From contig JAUIDW010000018.1 of assembly GCA_030428395.1 (NCBI GenBank), forward strand, positions 1 to 39,350: a stretch of 39,350 bases of DNA. The letters are read 5' to 3'. The position numbers and the translations under genes were made by a program. Positions 16,516 to 25,304 of the stretch are shown piece after piece; the stretch's first letter is position 1; every line of letters starts with the position of its first letter. The notes beneath the pieces are model-generated. The model was not told where the DNA came from. It worked only from the letters and a program-made list of their open reading frames with translations, and ran no database searches. The DNA is from a bacterium. GTDB lineage: Bacteria; Planctomycetota; UBA1135; GCA-002686595.

Positions 16516-17198
16516 GCGGGCGGGCCCCAGGGCTCGCTCGAGTGCAGCACGTCCAGGGCCAGCCGGCGCGCGGCGGCCAGGGCCGCGGGGATGCGCCAGT
16601 GCTCCGGACGCCGGTCGCCGACCTCGTTCGAGATTCCGCGCACGATGCGCAGCGGGACGCCGGCGAAGGCGCAGGCGAGCGCCACGCCGAACCCCTCCAT
16701 GTCCTCGGCCACGGCGGCGGGGTAGCGCTCGCGGCGCTGCGCGGCCAGCTCCGGCGTGTCCGAGGCGGCGCAGGTCGTCAGCAGCAGCTCGGTGTGCAGG
16801 CCCTCCGGACCGGACAGCGGCACGACGTCCGCCAGCGGGTGCGGCGCGCCCTCCTCGCCGGCGTCCTGCCCGGGCCACTGCGGGAAGCCGAGCGAGGGCG
16901 GCGGGACGAACGTGTCGCCCACCCCGACGCCGACGCCGTCGATCGCGGCGCGGCCGAACTCGATCGCGCTGCCGACGGGGTGCTCGGCGAGGTCGTAGGC
17001 GCCGGCGATCCCGACCAGCAGCACGCGCGCGGGGCGGCGCGCGGCCACGAGCTGGGCCGTGCGCGCGGCGGCGGCGACGGGGCCGAAGCCGCACAGGTCG
17101 ACGTCCGCCAGCTCGGCGTCGATGCCGCCCTGGTCTCCGAACCGGCGGCGCTCGAGCTCGGTGGGGAACAGGATCAGGGTCCGGGAGGCCTCCGACAT
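16512..17198 (-). CDS. mqnB: Futalosine hydrolase (MqnB)
   Basis: A 228-aa nucleoside phosphorylase/hydrolase-fold enzyme that releases hypoxanthine from futalosine, giving dehypoxanthine futalosine in the alternative menaquinone pathway. Visible features are I-L-F-P-T-E-L-E near the N-terminus, V-L-L-V-G-I-A-G-A-Y and V-G-V-G-D-T-F. The C-terminal A-V-A-E-D-M-E-G-F-G-V-A-L-A and R-G-I-S-N-E-V-G-D-R motifs contain the purine/ribose-binding Glu-Met-Glu-type region and the active-site Asp. Length matches MqnB. It lies directly upstream of mqnD with a 4-base overlap, a pairing that strongly supports both calls. The ATG at 17198 is the only good start before the conserved first strand. Confidence 0.9.
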   Translation of the reverse strand: MSEASRTLILFPTELERRRFGDQGGIDAELADVDLCGFGPVAAAARTAQLVAARRPARVLLVGIAGAYDLAEHPVGSAIEFGRAAIDGVGVGVGDTFVPPPSLGFPQWPGQDAGEEGAPHPLADVVPLSGPEGLHTELLLTTCAASDTPELAAQRRERYPAAVAEDMEGFGVALACAFAGVPLRIVRGISNEVGDRRPEHWRIPAALAAARRLALDVLHSSEPWGPPA

Positions 17199-17454
17199 GG
17201 GCGGAGTGTCAGGAAGTCCGCCGCCGCGGGCAAGCCCTCGCCCGCGGCGGCGCGGTGGGGTAGAACCGCGTCGCGCCCGCGCGCCGGCGGATCCTCGACG
17301 CCCGCGCCCTGCGGGCCCCGCGCGCTCGCGCGTCCGCCGCCGCCCCGCCGCCGCCCATGGATTCCCCGCGCGTCCCCCGCCCGCCGCGCGGTCCCGCGGA
17401 CGTCCGCGCGGGTCGCGCCGCCCGCGGGCCGCGCCCGGCCGGAGCCGCGCGGCC

Positions 17455-18786
17455 GTGAAGCCCTGGCTCGAGCGCCTCGGCCTGCACCGCCCCGAGCTGC
17501 GCGCGTGGGCGATGTACGACTGGGCGAACTCGGCGATGGTCACGGTGATCGTCACCGCGGTATTCCCGATCTACTTCGCGCGCGTCTGCGCGGCGGACCT
17601 GGAGCCGGGCGCGGCCACCGAGCGCTTCACCCTGGCGACCACGGTCAGCCTGGTGTGGGTCGCGGTGCTCGCGCCGCTGCTCGGCGCGCTCGCCGACCAC
17701 GGGGGGACGCGCAAGCGCTTCCTCGTGGCGTTCCTCGGCCTCGGCGTGGGCGCGGTGGGGGCGATGTTCCTGCTCGAGCGGGGCGCGTGGCTGCCGGCGC
17801 TCGTGCTGTTCGGCCTGGCCAACGCCGGGGCGATGGGCAGCTTCGTGTTCTACGACTCCCTGCTGCCGCACGTCGCGCGCCCCGCCGAGGTCGACCGCGT
17901 CTCGACCGCGGGGTACGCGCTGGGCTACCTGGGCGGCGGGCTGCTGCTGGCGCTGAACCTGGCGTGGATCCAGCGGCCGGAGCTGTTCGGCCTGCCGTCC
18001 GGCGACGACCTGACGCCGTCGCAGGCGACGCTGCCCACGCGGCTGGCGTTCCTGTCGGTGGCGCTCTGGTGGCTGGGCTTCTCGCTGCCGCTGCTGCGCC
18101 GCGTGCCCGAGCCGCCCGCCGAGGGCACCCCGGCCGGCGCGCTGCGGGCGGTCGGGGCGGCGGTGGGGCGCCTGCGCGGGACGTTCTCGGAGCTGCGCCG
18201 CTACCGCCAGGCCGGGCTGATGGTGGCCGCCTTCCTGCTGTACGGCGACGGCATCCAGACGATCATCCGCCTGGCGGCGATCTACGGGGACGAGAAGCAG
18301 ATCCCGCGGGGCGCCCTGATCGGCGCGATCCTGCTCGTGCAGTTCGTCGGCGTGCCGTTCTCGCTGCTCTTCGGGCGCCTCGCCCGCGGCATCGGGGCCA
18401 AGCGCGCGATCCTCGTCGCCATCTCCGTGTACGTGCTGGTGACGTTCTTCGCCTTCCGGCTCGAGACGGCCACCGACTTCCTGGTCATGGCGCTGCTCGT
18501 CGGCACCGTGCAGGGCGGCTGCCAGTCGCTGTCGCGGTCGCTGTTCGCCAGCATGATCCCGCGGCACAAGTCCGCCGAGTTCTTCGGCCTGTTCGGCGTC
18601 CTCGAGCGCTTCGCCGGCTTCGTCGGCCCCGCCGTGTTCCTGCTGGTGCGGACCTGGACCGGCTCCAGCAGCACCGCGATCGGCTCGATCGTCTTCTTCT
18701 TCGTGGCCGGCGCCCTGGTCCTGTCCCGGGTCGACGTCGAGGCCGGTCGCAGCGCCGCCCGCGAGGCCGAGGCGGAGCAGCCGTAG
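17455..18786 (+). CDS. MFS transporter, UMF1/Atg22-like
   Basis: A 443-aa inner-membrane transporter with about 12 hydrophobic segments. The N-terminal A-W-A-M-Y-D-W-A-N-S-A signature just before TM1 is typical of bacterial UMF1 (Atg22-like) MFS proteins. It also shows the loop-2 motif G-A-L-A-D-H-G-G-T-R-K-R at about 77-88, the C-terminal S-L-S-R-S-L-F-A-S-M-I-P motif, and P-x-x-K-S-A-E-F-F-G-L-F. Relatives in eukaryotes export amino acids from vacuoles; the bacterial substrate is unknown. The GTG at 17455 sits immediately before the conserved N-terminus. The frame is open further upstream, but that stretch is Arg/Pro-rich and unlike a membrane protein. A TAGAAC at 17261-17266 could be its -10 box. 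Confidence 0.87.
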   Translation: MKPWLERLGLHRPELRAWAMYDWANSAMVTVIVTAVFPIYFARVCAADLEPGAATERFTLATTVSLVWVAVLAPLLGALADHGGTRKRFLVAFLGLGVGAVGAMFLLERGAWLPALVLFGLANAGAMGSFVFYDSLLPHVARPAEVDRVSTAGYALGYLGGGLLLALNLAWIQRPELFGLPSGDDLTPSQATLPTRLAFLSVALWWLGFSLPLLRRVPEPPAEGTPAGALRAVGAAVGRLRGTFSELRRYRQAGLMVAAFLLYGDGIQTIIRLAAIYGDEKQIPRGALIGAILLVQFVGVPFSLLFGRLARGIGAKRAILVAISVYVLVTFFAFRLETATDFLVMALLVGTVQGGCQSLSRSLFASMIPRHKSAEFFGLFGVLERFAGFVGPAVFLLVRTWTGSSSTAIGSIVFFFVAGALVLSRVDVEAGRSAAREAEAEQP

Positions 18787-18799
18787 CGGCGCGCCGGGC

Positions 18800-19648
18800 T
18801 CAGACCTCGACGTGGTCCTGGATCTCGGTCGCGTAGAGGACGATGTCGGCCACGTCGTCGGTGGACAGGCCGAGGAACTGGCGGACCTGGTCGTCGATCA
18901 CCGACGTCGCCGCCAGCATGTCGCCGGCGCGCACGCGCGAGACGAGCAGGTTCATGTTGGCGATGATCGACACGCGCGGGTCGCTGGCCACGGCCTCGCG
19001 CGGGCCGTGGTGGTAGCGGATCGCCTCGCACACGAGCGGCGGCAGCTTCCAGTGGTCGGCGACGAGCGAGCCCACGTCGGCGTGGTGGAAGCCGAAGGCC
19101 TCGCGCTCGACCACGTGGATGGGGCGGTCCTCGCGCTGGGCGGCGCCGAGGACCTCGGTGTACTCCGCGCGCAGGCCGTCGAGCATCACGAACTTGCCGA
19201 TGTCGTGCAGCAGGCCGATGACGTAGAACTCCTCGGGCGCGAGCCCGAGCTCCGCGCGGCAGCGGAAGGCGAGCGTCCAGCACATCTGCCCGGTCAGGAT
19301 CGAGTGCTGCCAGAGCTGCTGCAGGTCGACCCCCGAGCCGCGCAGGTGCTTGAACATCTTCATCACCGACGCCTGCAGGACGATGTTGCGCAGGACGCGA
19401 CCGCCGAGCAGCGTCGCGGCGTGCTCGAGGGACACGACGCGCTGGGCGAAGCCGTAGTACGCGCTGTTGGCGGTGCGCAGCACCTGGCTCGCGAGCGGCG
19501 GGTCCTCGGCCACGACGGCGCCGATCTCGCGCAGCCCCACGTCGGGGTCGTCGAGCAGCCGCCCGAGCCGCGCGATCACCTGCGGCAGGGTCGGGATGCG
19601 CGCCCAGTCGCGGATCAGGTCCTCGGGTTGTGAGACGCGGCCGGCCAT
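18800..19648 (-). CDS. HDOD domain protein
   Basis: A 282-aa cytosolic protein with a full HDOD domain (about 15-215). It shows L-P-Q-V-I-A-R-L near the start, I-V-A-E-D-P-like V-V-A-E-D-P-P-L-A-S-Q-V-L-R-T-A-N-S-A-Y-Y-G, G-L-L-H-D-I-G-K with an intact HD pair, and E-x-x-x-F-G-F-H-H-A-D-V-G. HDOD proteins act in signalling, chemotaxis-like control and stress responses, usually as non-catalytic relatives of HD phosphohydrolases. Here the retained H-D and H-H residues leave catalytic activity possible. The ATG at 19648 is backed by a purine-rich GAGGAG about 12 bases upstream. It is convergent with the MFS gene (13 bases apart) and divergent from recQ1. Confidence 0.88.
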   Translation of the reverse strand: MAGRVSQPEDLIRDWARIPTLPQVIARLGRLLDDPDVGLREIGAVVAEDPPLASQVLRTANSAYYGFAQRVVSLEHAATLLGGRVLRNIVLQASVMKMFKHLRGSGVDLQQLWQHSILTGQMCWTLAFRCRAELGLAPEEFYVIGLLHDIGKFVMLDGLRAEYTEVLGAAQREDRPIHVVEREAFGFHHADVGSLVADHWKLPPLVCEAIRYHHGPREAVASDPRVSIIANMNLLVSRVRAGDMLAATSVIDDQVRQFLGLSTDDVADIVLYATEIQDHVEV

Positions 19649-19757
19649 GGGAGGGAGGGCTCCTCGGGGGCTTTCGGCCGCGCGCGCGCCCGAACTTGAC
19701 GCCCCCGGCCCGCCCCGGGCTTGCGCCGGAGGCCCGCGGGCGCCGGAATGGCCGCCC

Positions 19758-21920
19758 ATGGCGAGGAAGGCCTCGAAGCGACGCCCCGCGGGGGGGGACG
19801 GGCCGCGCCGTCGGCCGGGGGGAGCGGCCCGGGGGGACGGGGCCGGCGCCGGCTCGTCCGGTCCCCGCCGACGGCGGCGGCGCCCCCGCGCCGGGGGCGA
19901 CCCCGACGCGCGGCACCCGGGCGAGGGCGAGGACGCGGGCCGCACCGGCGCGCGAGGCGCGGCGAAGAGCCGCCCGGAGGGAGCGGCCCGGGGCGCGAAG
20001 AAGCGCGGCGCCCGGGGCGCGGCGAAGCACGGCGCGAGGCGCGGCGCGAAGGAGGGTGCCCCGGGGGCGGGGAAGGGGCGCGGGAAGAAGGCGGCGGCCC
20101 GGCGCGGCGGCGCGAAGGCGCGCGGGGGTCGGCGGCGGTCGGGCGGCGGCGACGGCGCGCTGCGCGAGGGCAGCGCGGTCGAGGTGCGCGCGCCGCGCGA
20201 GCTGGTGGACGCGGCCCGGCGCGCGCTGGTGGAGACCTTCGGGCTCGAGGAGTACCGCGGCCTGCAGCGGCAGGCGATCGAGGCCGTCCTGGCGGGCCGC
20301 GACGTGCTGCTGGTCATGCCGACCGGGGGCGGGAAGTCGCTCGCCTACCAGCTGCCGGCGGTGGTGCTGGACGGCCTGACGCTCGTCGTGAGCCCGCTGA
20401 TCGCGCTGATGAAGGACCAGGTCGACTCGCTGCGGGCGCGCGGGATCAAGGCGCAGTACGTCAACTCGTCGATCACGCCGTCCGAGCGCAAGCGCCGCAT
20501 CGCCTCCGCCCTGCGCGGCTCCTACGACCTGCTGTTCGTGACGCCGGAGCGCTTCCGCAGCCCGCAGTTCCAGGAGATCGAGCGGGACCTGAACGTCACG
20601 CGCCTCGCCGTGGACGAGGCGCACTGCGTCAGCCAGTGGGGCCACGACTTCCGGCCGGACTACTCGCGCCTGGGAGAGTACCGCGCGCGGCTGGGCAACC
20701 CGCCCACGATCGCGCTGACGGCCACGGCGACGCCGCGGGTGTCGAAGCACATCGTCCGCGAGCTGAACATGACCGACCCCGTGGTCCTGCGCAGCGGGAT
20801 CGAGCGCCCCAACCTGTTCCTGGCGGCGACCCGCGTCGACCTCGTGGACGACAAGGTCCCGCTGCTGGCCGACCGCGTCCGGGCCATCGACGGGCCGGGC
20901 ATCGTCTACAGCGCGCTGATCCGCGACCTGGAGGCGCTGCACGACGAGCTGCGCCGGCGCGGCATCGAGAGCCTCGTGTACCACGGCAAGCTCTCCGCCC
21001 AGGAGCGCCGGCGGATGCAGGAGCGCTTCATGGACTCGAAGCGCACCGTGGTCCTCGCCACGAACGCGTTCGGCATGGGGATCGACAAGGAGGACATCCG
21101 CTTCGTGCTGCACGCCCAGGTGCCCGGGCGGCTGGAGGGCTGGGTCCAGGAGGTCGGCCGCGCGGGGCGCGACGGGAAGCCGTCGTGGTGCGAGGCGCTC
21201 TACTTCGAGGAGGACGTCGCCATCCAGCAGCGCTTCGTCGAGTGGGTCAACCCGACGCGCGAGTACTTCCTGCACGTCTACGAGACCCTGCGCGCCTGGG
21301 GCGAGCGCATCCAGACGAAGGACCTGGACGACCTGCGCGACGAGCTGCTCGTCAAGCAGCGCGGCGACAACCGCGTCGACATCTGCCTGAAGTGGCTGGA
21401 GGTGCTCGGCGTCACCGAGGGGTCGTTCGAGACGCGCGACCTGGCGCTGGTGCGCGACCTCGAGCCCGGCGAGCTGCCGCCCTTCGTCGGCTCGCGGCGC
21501 AAGTACAAGGCCGACCTCGAGGGGCTGCTGGCGATGGCCAAGTTCGCCGGCGGCACGAAGCCGTGCCGGCGCGTCTCGATCGCGAAGTACTTCGGCCTGC
21601 GCGCGCCCAAGCCCCCCTGCGGCGCCTGCGACGTCTGCACCGACGCCGCCGCGTGGCGCGCCGAGCACTTCGAGCCCCGCCCGGTCGGGAAGGTCCGGGC
21701 GGAGGGCGCCCCCTCGCGGGGCAAGCCCGGGAAGGAGCCCGCCTTCCAGCGCGGCGACTGGGTGCGCGTCGGCCGCCACTACGGCCAGGTCGTCCGCGTC
21801 GAGGGCGAGGGCAGCCGCACGCGCCTGCTGGTCGAGTCCGTGAGCGACCTCAAGCGCCGCACCGTGAACCCCTCGCGCCAGAAGGTCGAGAAGCTCCCTC
21901 CCGGAGGCGGCGCGGGCTGA
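19758..21920 (+). CDS. recQ: RecQ-type DNA helicase with basic N-terminal tail and C-terminal SH3/KOW-like domain
   Basis: A 720-aa ATP-dependent 3'-5' DNA helicase. Residues 1-133 are an Arg/Lys/Gly/Ala low-complexity tail resembling a histone tail. The helicase core follows with Walker A M-P-T-G-G-G-K-S (187-194), D-E-A-H (286-289) and W-G-H-D-F-R-P. It continues with T-A-T-A-T, the Arg-finger region G-R-A-G-R-D-G-K, and a zinc site built on Cys residues in K-P-C-R-R and C-G-A-C-D-V-C. The last 60 residues (G-D-W-V-R-V, G-Q-V-V-R-V) look like a small beta-barrel of KOW/SH3 type, and there is no HRDC domain. The ATG at 19758 opens the basic tail; a later start near 20160 would remove it. A second recQ lies at 31515-33647. 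Confidence 0.9.
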   Translation: MARKASKRRPAGGDGPRRRPGGAARGDGAGAGSSGPRRRRRRPRAGGDPDARHPGEGEDAGRTGARGAAKSRPEGAARGAKKRGARGAAKHGARRGAKEGAPGAGKGRGKKAAARRGGAKARGGRRRSGGGDGALREGSAVEVRAPRELVDAARRALVETFGLEEYRGLQRQAIEAVLAGRDVLLVMPTGGGKSLAYQLPAVVLDGLTLVVSPLIALMKDQVDSLRARGIKAQYVNSSITPSERKRRIASALRGSYDLLFVTPERFRSPQFQEIERDLNVTRLAVDEAHCVSQWGHDFRPDYSRLGEYRARLGNPPTIALTATATPRVSKHIVRELNMTDPVVLRSGIERPNLFLAATRVDLVDDKVPLLADRVRAIDGPGIVYSALIRDLEALHDELRRRGIESLVYHGKLSAQERRRMQERFMDSKRTVVLATNAFGMGIDKEDIRFVLHAQVPGRLEGWVQEVGRAGRDGKPSWCEALYFEEDVAIQQRFVEWVNPTREYFLHVYETLRAWGERIQTKDLDDLRDELLVKQRGDNRVDICLKWLEVLGVTEGSFETRDLALVRDLEPGELPPFVGSRRKYKADLEGLLAMAKFAGGTKPCRRVSIAKYFGLRAPKPPCGACDVCTDAAAWRAEHFEPRPVGKVRAEGAPSRGKPGKEPAFQRGDWVRVGRHYGQVVRVEGEGSRTRLLVESVSDLKRRTVNPSRQKVEKLPPGGGAG

Positions 21921-21933
21921 CGGCGGCGCGCGC

Positions 21934-23745
21934 TCAGGGGTCGAGCCGCAGGATCTCGACGCCGGGTCCGAGGGCGCGCTGGCGCAGGATGCGGGCGAAG
22001 GCCCAGGGCTGGTCCTGGTAGTCGAGCCAGGGGACGTCGTCGCCCGGCGCGTGGGGGCGCAGGGCGGCGACCGGCGCTCCGCCGGCGGTCAGGGCGGCGA
22101 CGGCGTGCTCGAGGCCCTGGAAGGAGCGCATGCGCTGGGAGCGCTCGAGCACCGCGCAGGTCGGGCGCAGCTCGGCGCGGAAGGCGTCCACGCGGTCGCG
22201 GGCCTCCGCGGGGGTCGCGCGCCGCGGCACGCGCAGGAGGCCGACGCGCCACGCGTCCGGGCGCCGCGCCGCCGGCAGCTCACGCTGGTAGGTCAGCCAG
22301 TAGGTCTCGCGCGCGAACGAGTTGGCCATGCGGAAGAACGGCTGCTGGGCCAGCGCGTCGAGCGAGGCGTCGTCGAGGAACAGCGGCAGGAACATCCCCG
22401 GCGTGGTCGCGACGCGGTCGGTGGCGGGGTCCAGGTGCGCCTCCACCCAGGCGGCGGCCTCCTCGAAGGTGTCGGGCCGCGCGCGCAGGGCGACGAGCTT
22501 CGCCCCGGCCGCCACCGGCAGCGCGAGGACCGCGAGCGCGCCCGCGCCGGCGAGGACCGGGCGCGCCCGTCCGTCCCGCGAGGACGCGCGCGCGGCCGCG
22601 GCGTGCAGCGCGACGGCGCCGCGCGCGGCGAGCACGGCGAGGTACGGCAGCAGCGGCAGCAGGAAGCGGCCCCAGGTGTTGCGGTACGAGCCCATCACCA
22701 GCGTCAGCGGCACGACGTAGGCCAGCACGACGACGAGCGCGCGCCCGCGGCCCGCGGGCTCGCCGGGCTCGCGCGCGGGCGCGGCGCGGCGGCGCGACGC
22801 GAGCCACGCGAGCACGCCGACCGCGCCCAGGCCCAGCAGGACCGGGTCGTTCCACGCCAGGTACTGCGGCAGGCGCGCGAAGCCGCTGCCGTCGAAGCGC
22901 TCGAGGTCGAGGCGCTGGGGGCCCAGCTCGATCGAGCCGTCGCGCACGGCGAGCTCGGTGTACGCGCGGCGCTGGTCGTCCCGCTGCTGGACGAACAGAT
23001 AGGGGTGGAAGCGCGCGAAGGCCAGCGCGGCCAGCGCCAGGGCGAGCCCGAGGCGCGCCAGGGCGCGCGGCGCCAGGACGCGGGCCTCGCCGGGCGCGCG
23101 CGGCCGCAGCAGGTGCGCCGCGCCCAGGGCCGGCAGGGTGAACACGCCGTTCTGCAGCACGCCGACGGCCGCGGCCGCGCCGAGGCCGGCGCCGACGTAG
23201 TCGCGCCAGCGCCCGCGCTCGGCCACGCGCAGCGCGCCGAGCACCGCGAGCAGCGCCGCGGTGGCCTGCACCGCGTGGAGCCGCGCCTGGGTCGAGAAGG
23301 TCAGGTGCAGCAGCGACGTCGCCAGCAGCGCGGCGGCGAGGAGCGCCGGCCCGCGCCGCAGGAAGCGCCGGGCCAGCAGGTAGGTCAGCGGCACGGCCAG
23401 GGCCGCGAGCCAGGCGACGGCGGTCCGCACGCGCAGGATCGGCGCCAGCGCGGCGCGCCAGTGCTGCTCGACCGTCACGGCGTCGGGGTCCGGCGTGGGC
23501 ACGGGCGGCAGCAGCGCCAGCGCCTCGGCCACCATGGACGGGTACCACCAGAAGTCGACGGGCGCCTCGCGCAGGCGGCCGCCGGCCGCGAGGTAGTCGA
23601 CCTGCGCGACCAGGTAGCGGTCCGGTTCGGGGTAGTGCGGCAGCAGCCAGTCCCGCGCCGCCAGCCGCGCGCCGAGGGCGGCGAGCGTCAGCGCGGCCAC
23701 GGCGAGCGCGGCGCCCGTCCGGCCGAGCCCGGGGCCGCGGCTCAC
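21934..23745 (-). CDS. Polytopic membrane protein, probable GT-C type glycosyltransferase
   Basis: A 603-aa integral membrane protein with roughly 10 hydrophobic helices in the first 420 residues and a soluble C-terminal part of about 180 residues. The first loop carries Y-P-E-P-D-R-Y-L-V, with acidic residues where PMT/ArnT-like GT-C enzymes have their catalytic Asp/Glu. A membrane helix begins F-S-T-Q-A-R-L-H-A-V-Q. These fit the dolichyl-phosphate-mannose/ArnT superfamily, which transfers sugars from lipid carriers on the periplasmic face. The GTG start overlaps the stop of the upstream sulfatase-fold gene (GTGA at 23742-23745). The 3' end is convergent with recQ1, 13 bases apart. The substrate is unknown. 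Confidence 0.6.
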   Translation of the reverse strand: MSRGPGLGRTGAALAVAALTLAALGARLAARDWLLPHYPEPDRYLVAQVDYLAAGGRLREAPVDFWWYPSMVAEALALLPPVPTPDPDAVTVEQHWRAALAPILRVRTAVAWLAALAVPLTYLLARRFLRRGPALLAAALLATSLLHLTFSTQARLHAVQATAALLAVLGALRVAERGRWRDYVGAGLGAAAAVGVLQNGVFTLPALGAAHLLRPRAPGEARVLAPRALARLGLALALAALAFARFHPYLFVQQRDDQRRAYTELAVRDGSIELGPQRLDLERFDGSGFARLPQYLAWNDPVLLGLGAVGVLAWLASRRRAAPAREPGEPAGRGRALVVVLAYVVPLTLVMGSYRNTWGRFLLPLLPYLAVLAARGAVALHAAAARASSRDGRARPVLAGAGALAVLALPVAAGAKLVALRARPDTFEEAAAWVEAHLDPATDRVATTPGMFLPLFLDDASLDALAQQPFFRMANSFARETYWLTYQRELPAARRPDAWRVGLLRVPRRATPAEARDRVDAFRAELRPTCAVLERSQRMRSFQGLEHAVAALTAGGAPVAALRPHAPGDDVPWLDYQDQPWAFARILRQRALGPGVEILRLDP

Positions 23746-25283
23746 GGCGTGTCGTCCTCGTCGCCGAGGTAGCCGAGGGCGCCCAGCTCGCGGCGCAGGG
23801 CGTCGTCGACGGTCACCGGCGTGGTGCGTGCGCCGAGGCGCGCACGCAGCGCCGCGTCCGCGGCGCGGCGCTCGTCGAGCCGCTCGCGCAGCTCGGCCAC
23901 GACCTCGGGGTGCGCGACGGCGACGTCGGTGGTCTCGCCGGGGTCGGCCGCGCGGTCGTAGAGCCGGCCGGCGCCGTCGGCCTCCTCGACGTAGCGCCAG
24001 CGCGGCGTGCGCACGGTGCCGAGCGCGGCGGCGGCGTCGCGGTGCGCGCCGTGGCCGGACACGGCCAGCGCGTCGCCGGCGGAGGCGCCGCCCTCGAGCA
24101 GGGGCACGAGGCTCGCGCCCTGGGCGTTCGGCGCCGCGCCGCCCGCGCCGACCAGCTCGAGCACGGTCGGCATGACGTCCACCAGCGACACGACCTCCTC
24201 GACGTGGCGCGCGGGCAGGCCGCGGCCGGGGGCGGCGACCATCAGGACGATGCGCAGCGCCTCCTCGTGCAGGGCGTGGCCGTGGCCGACCTGGCCGTGC
24301 TCGCCGAAGGCCTCGCCGTGGTCGCTGACCACGACCACCACGGTGCGGTCGTCGACGCCGCGCTGGGCCAGGCGGTCCAGCAGGCGGCCGACCTGCTCGT
24401 CGGCGAAGCGGATCTCGGCGTCGTACAGCGCGCGCACGAGCTCGAGCACCCGCGCCCCCTCCGGTCCGGGGGGCAGCCAGCCGCCCTCCTGGAGCTCCCG
24501 CAGCAGGCGCTTGCGGCGCACCACCTCGCCGCCCTCGTCGAGGTGGCAGTGGTAGCGGTGCCGCGCGAGCGTTCTCCAGTCGTCGTCGGACAGCTCCTCC
24601 TGCGCGTTCCAGCGCGCGACGGCGGCGCGCAGCGCGGCCCGCTCCGCCGCCGGGTCCCAGGTCGGGAGCACGGCGACCAGGTCCTCGTCCCGCGGGTGGT
24701 AGGGGCCGTGCGGCTCGTAGGTGTGGAACAGCAGCAGGAACGGCTCGTCGGCGTGCTCGTCCAGCCAGGCCAGGGCGCGGTCCGCCGTCGCCTCCAGGCG
24801 GCTGGGGTAGCGCAGGTTCGAGGCGTGCGACTCGTCGTCGCCCGCGTGGCGCGGGAAGGCGTCGAAGCCCTGGTCGAGGCCGAAGTCGCCCTTGGCGAAG
24901 CCGCCCTCGGTGAACGCGCCGGTGGCGTAGCCGCGGTCGCGCAGCACCTCCGCCAGCGTGACGAGGCGCTCGTCCATGCGCGCGGGGCTCGGGAACTCGC
25001 GCACGCCGTGCACGGAGGGGTGCAGCGACGTCACCAGCGAGATCAGCGACGGCGCGGTCCAGGGCGCGACCGTCTGCGCGTTCTCGAAGACCGCCGCGCG
25101 CGCGGCGAGGGCGTCGAGCCGCGGCGAGGTCGGGCGGTCGTGGCCGTAGCACCCCAGGCGGTCGGGGCGCAGCGTGTCGAGCACGACCACCAGCACGTTC
25201 AGCGGCGGCTCGGCCGGCGCGCACGCGAGCGCCAGCGCGGCGAGGCTCGCGAGCGGGAGCGGGGCGAGGGGACGGAGGCGCAC
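23742..25283 (-). CDS. Sulfatase-fold lipoprotein with Thr at the nucleophile position
   Basis: A 513-aa alkaline-phosphatase-superfamily enzyme. The signal peptide ends in a lipobox A-L-A-C with Cys21, so it is likely membrane-anchored in the periplasm. The sulfatase core shows V-V-L-D-T-L-R-P-D-R-L-G-C-Y-G at 33-46, P-W-T-A-P-S-L at 74-80 and S-L-H-P-S-V-H-G. It also has H-T-Y-E-P-H-G-P-Y-H-P and a metal-binding V-V-S-D-H-G-E-A-F-G-E-H-G. The residue aligned with the formylglycine Cys/Ser of true sulfatases is Thr76, as in phosphoglycerol-transferase-like members, so phosphoester chemistry is possible. Co-translated with the GT-C-like gene, it may modify the same envelope glycan or lipid. 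The GTG at 25283 gives the signal peptide. Confidence 0.8.
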   Translation of the reverse strand: MRLRPLAPLPLASLAALALACAPAEPPLNVLVVVLDTLRPDRLGCYGHDRPTSPRLDALAARAAVFENAQTVAPWTAPSLISLVTSLHPSVHGVREFPSPARMDERLVTLAEVLRDRGYATGAFTEGGFAKGDFGLDQGFDAFPRHAGDDESHASNLRYPSRLEATADRALAWLDEHADEPFLLLFHTYEPHGPYHPRDEDLVAVLPTWDPAAERAALRAAVARWNAQEELSDDDWRTLARHRYHCHLDEGGEVVRRKRLLRELQEGGWLPPGPEGARVLELVRALYDAEIRFADEQVGRLLDRLAQRGVDDRTVVVVVSDHGEAFGEHGQVGHGHALHEEALRIVLMVAAPGRGLPARHVEEVVSLVDVMPTVLELVGAGGAAPNAQGASLVPLLEGGASAGDALAVSGHGAHRDAAAALGTVRTPRWRYVEEADGAGRLYDRAADPGETTDVAVAHPEVVAELRERLDERRAADAALRARLGARTTPVTVDDALRRELGALGYLGDEDDTP

Positions 25284-25304
25284 GGCGTCGCGGCCGGTCG
25301 GCCG

